A DNA stretch of 46,908 nucleotides from Priapulus caudatus (Eukaryota; Priapulida; Priapulimorpha; Priapulimorphida; Priapulidae). This document shows, one piece after another, positions 33,931 through 46,908 of the stretch. Under the pieces are notes generated by a model that saw only the letters and a program-made list of their open reading frames with translations, had not been told where the DNA came from and did no database searches. Position numbers and translations under genes: made by a program. Within the stretch, counting starts at the first letter, position 1. The number at the start of each line of letters is the position of its first letter. The stretch lies in assembly GCF_000485595.1 (NCBI RefSeq), contig NW_014577070.1, forward strand, positions 502,686 through 549,593. The letters run 5' to 3'.

Positions 33931-35622
33931 CGTGTTGGTTGTTCTTGCCAAATGGTGCGGATGAGACGTCAAATTAACATTACTTTCTTATTTACTAATA
34001 TATACAATTAGCGCATTCATTAAATGATTAAGTTTCAATTGCAATTGTATAAAAATATTATCAAACGCTTAATATATGTTTATTGACTTGCCACTGTTTT
34101 GACATATCCGGCGTTGTCAAGGAAGCCGTCATGGCGGTTTCCGTGGCGGTTAACTAAAAAATATCAAAATACTGGTTTTGACTTTCATTACTAATGGTTC
34201 CCAGTCTTACCTTATGTAGTCATCAAATGCACAGTAACATCTGTGCTTTACTATTTTAATGGTCTTACTAAAATGATTTAGTCAGCGTGTGTGTGTGTGT
34301 GTAAATGAGTCATGCACAGTGTCAGTTCGGAGTGAGAGAGTGAGAGTGAGTGTGCAGCACGAAACGCGGGAGTTGAGTACTAATTAACCGCGTGAAGTGT
34401 GACTAAGTCTAAGGTAACTCGGATTACGTCTGTACTGGTCTACACAATATTACATATAATATAAAAAGATCTTTGAAGTTTGATCTGTTGCCGTGTCGCG
34501 CATACGTACGTTAGACTAGTTAGCGGACGTATAAATTTACTACTATTACTAATACTATTAGTATTACTGCGTACTATAAACCGAAGTCGCTCTAAGAGTA
34601 AGACTCGAGTAAGAGTCTAATCAATGACAGACTGCAGTTGAGTTACACTACAATACAGCAGGTACAAAATGAGGCCGGAGTTAGCTTTTACCATTATCAC
34701 TTAGTCTTAGTAAAGATCATTATAATGCGCGCATGTTCATCTATTTTTTAGGTTTCATACTAAAATTTCCTCTGCATTCAAATACAATGAAAAATGGATA
34801 TATATCATCATCATGGTAGAGGAACGTGCCGTGGTACACTTTAGAGCTATACTAGCCTACCCTGTACTATAGTCTATGGGCGCGTTTGTTTGGTTGGATC
34901 CACAGATCTCGATCCGATGGATTTGTTGATCTGACTGTTTGTTTGGTCGGATCACTTGATCTCGATCCACCGAACCCGACCCTGCTAGCGAGGTGGATTT
35001 GAACAGGAGCCAATAATATTGTGGCCCGCGCCTCAGCCAATCACAGCTTGTTCTTTGTTATGAACCATCCCGTGATAGGTCACAGCGAAACGTGAACCGG
35101 TGAAAGTGAGTTTGCATTTGTTTGGTCGGATCAGGATCACATGATCTCGATCCGACGGATTCGTCCCAACAAACAAACGCGCCCTATATGAATATATATG
35201 GTGTAGTATGTGGTATTGTAGTTATATAAAATTATAACAGTTGTTGGTATGACTTAGGTAGAATAACATGGCAGAGTTGTTAGGAATCATAGAAATTCTT
35301 TGTTTTTACCACCAAGTAAAGTGGAAAATGTAAAAAAAAACTACTGTGAATAAATATTAGTCAGCATTGACCCATTTTCAAAGCTGTTTTGTGCAAAATA
35401 TAGGTGAGGATTAAATTTGATGCTTGTCTGGGCAGTTTTATGTGAGAAATGGCATGTGAGAGCAAATCCTTCTTGTGGTAATGATCGAGTCTATTATAAA
35501 TGCGCTTTTTGTCCACGATCAATTCTTTTATTAATGTCATATCATGCTTTTCGAAGTTCCCTACTATCGTTTATATAACTTCATGACTGTATTGCAGCTC
35601 AAGGACCATAAATGAATGCACC
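33931..35622. promoter_or_regulatory. Shared upstream region of PRMT5 and the WD-repeat gene
   Basis: The two genes point away from each other across about 1.7 kb. Without the 307-bp transposon at 34878-35184 the spacing is about 1.4 kb. A GC-richer patch at about 34110-34155 (GCCGTCATGGCGG), a (GT)n run and a TGAGTCA site near 34306 are visible. No TATA box is placed with confidence. A shared promoter is inferred from layout only. Confidence 0.35.
34878..35184. mobile_element. PIF/Harbinger-like MITE
   Basis: Terminal inverted repeats GGGCGCGTTTGTTTG, with TAT on both sides (34875-34877 and 35185-35187). The internal motif GTTTGTTTGGTCGGATCA recurs near both ends. GGGCGTGTTTGTTTGG-like ends and a 3-bp duplication are typical of PIF/Harbinger MITEs, although TWA is the usual target. 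Confidence 0.75.

Positions 35623-46908
<11,286 letters not shown>

Overview
This is a stretch of nuclear DNA from a metazoan, almost certainly an invertebrate. Three multi-exon, spliced genes with GT-AG introns can be read. Long microsatellites and small DNA transposons fill the spaces between them, and there is one 25-N assembly gap (16806-16830). Vertebrate-type TTAGGG repeats occur inside several small transposons. I cannot place the species more closely from sequence alone.

Bases 1-20,000 are gene-poor. They hold simple repeats (CA, CAT, CTAT, CT and GCA/GCG tracts), minisatellites with units of about 31 and 51 bp, foldback elements, two copies of a 280-290 bp interspersed repeat, and a roughly 700-bp duplication flanking the N gap that looks like an assembly artefact. 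Bases 20,155-23,289 hold a GC-rich two-exon gene for a transmembrane protein with leucine-rich repeats and two fibronectin III domains. A degenerate 22-23 bp minisatellite follows it.

Bases 25,450-33,930 (minus strand) hold nine exons of PRMT5, the symmetric arginine methyltransferase. They cover the N-terminal TIM barrel and the first residues of the methyltransferase domain. The remaining catalytic exons were not found in the window, although the last exon ends in a good splice donor.

Bases about 35.6 kb to the window end (plus strand) hold about 21 well-supported exons of a large WD-repeat protein resembling the WDR97/WDR87 group. It lies head-to-head with PRMT5 and runs off the right edge.

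The most unusual feature is in the right half: six palindromic miniature transposons, each flanked by a perfect 8-bp target duplication and each carrying a (TTAGGG)n tract. They fall into at least three sequence groups, and all sit in introns of PRMT5 or the WD gene or close to them. Non-autonomous hAT-like and PIF/Harbinger-like elements accompany them. Repeats shared between the left and right halves show that both halves come from one genome, despite a clear base-composition change near 24 kb.
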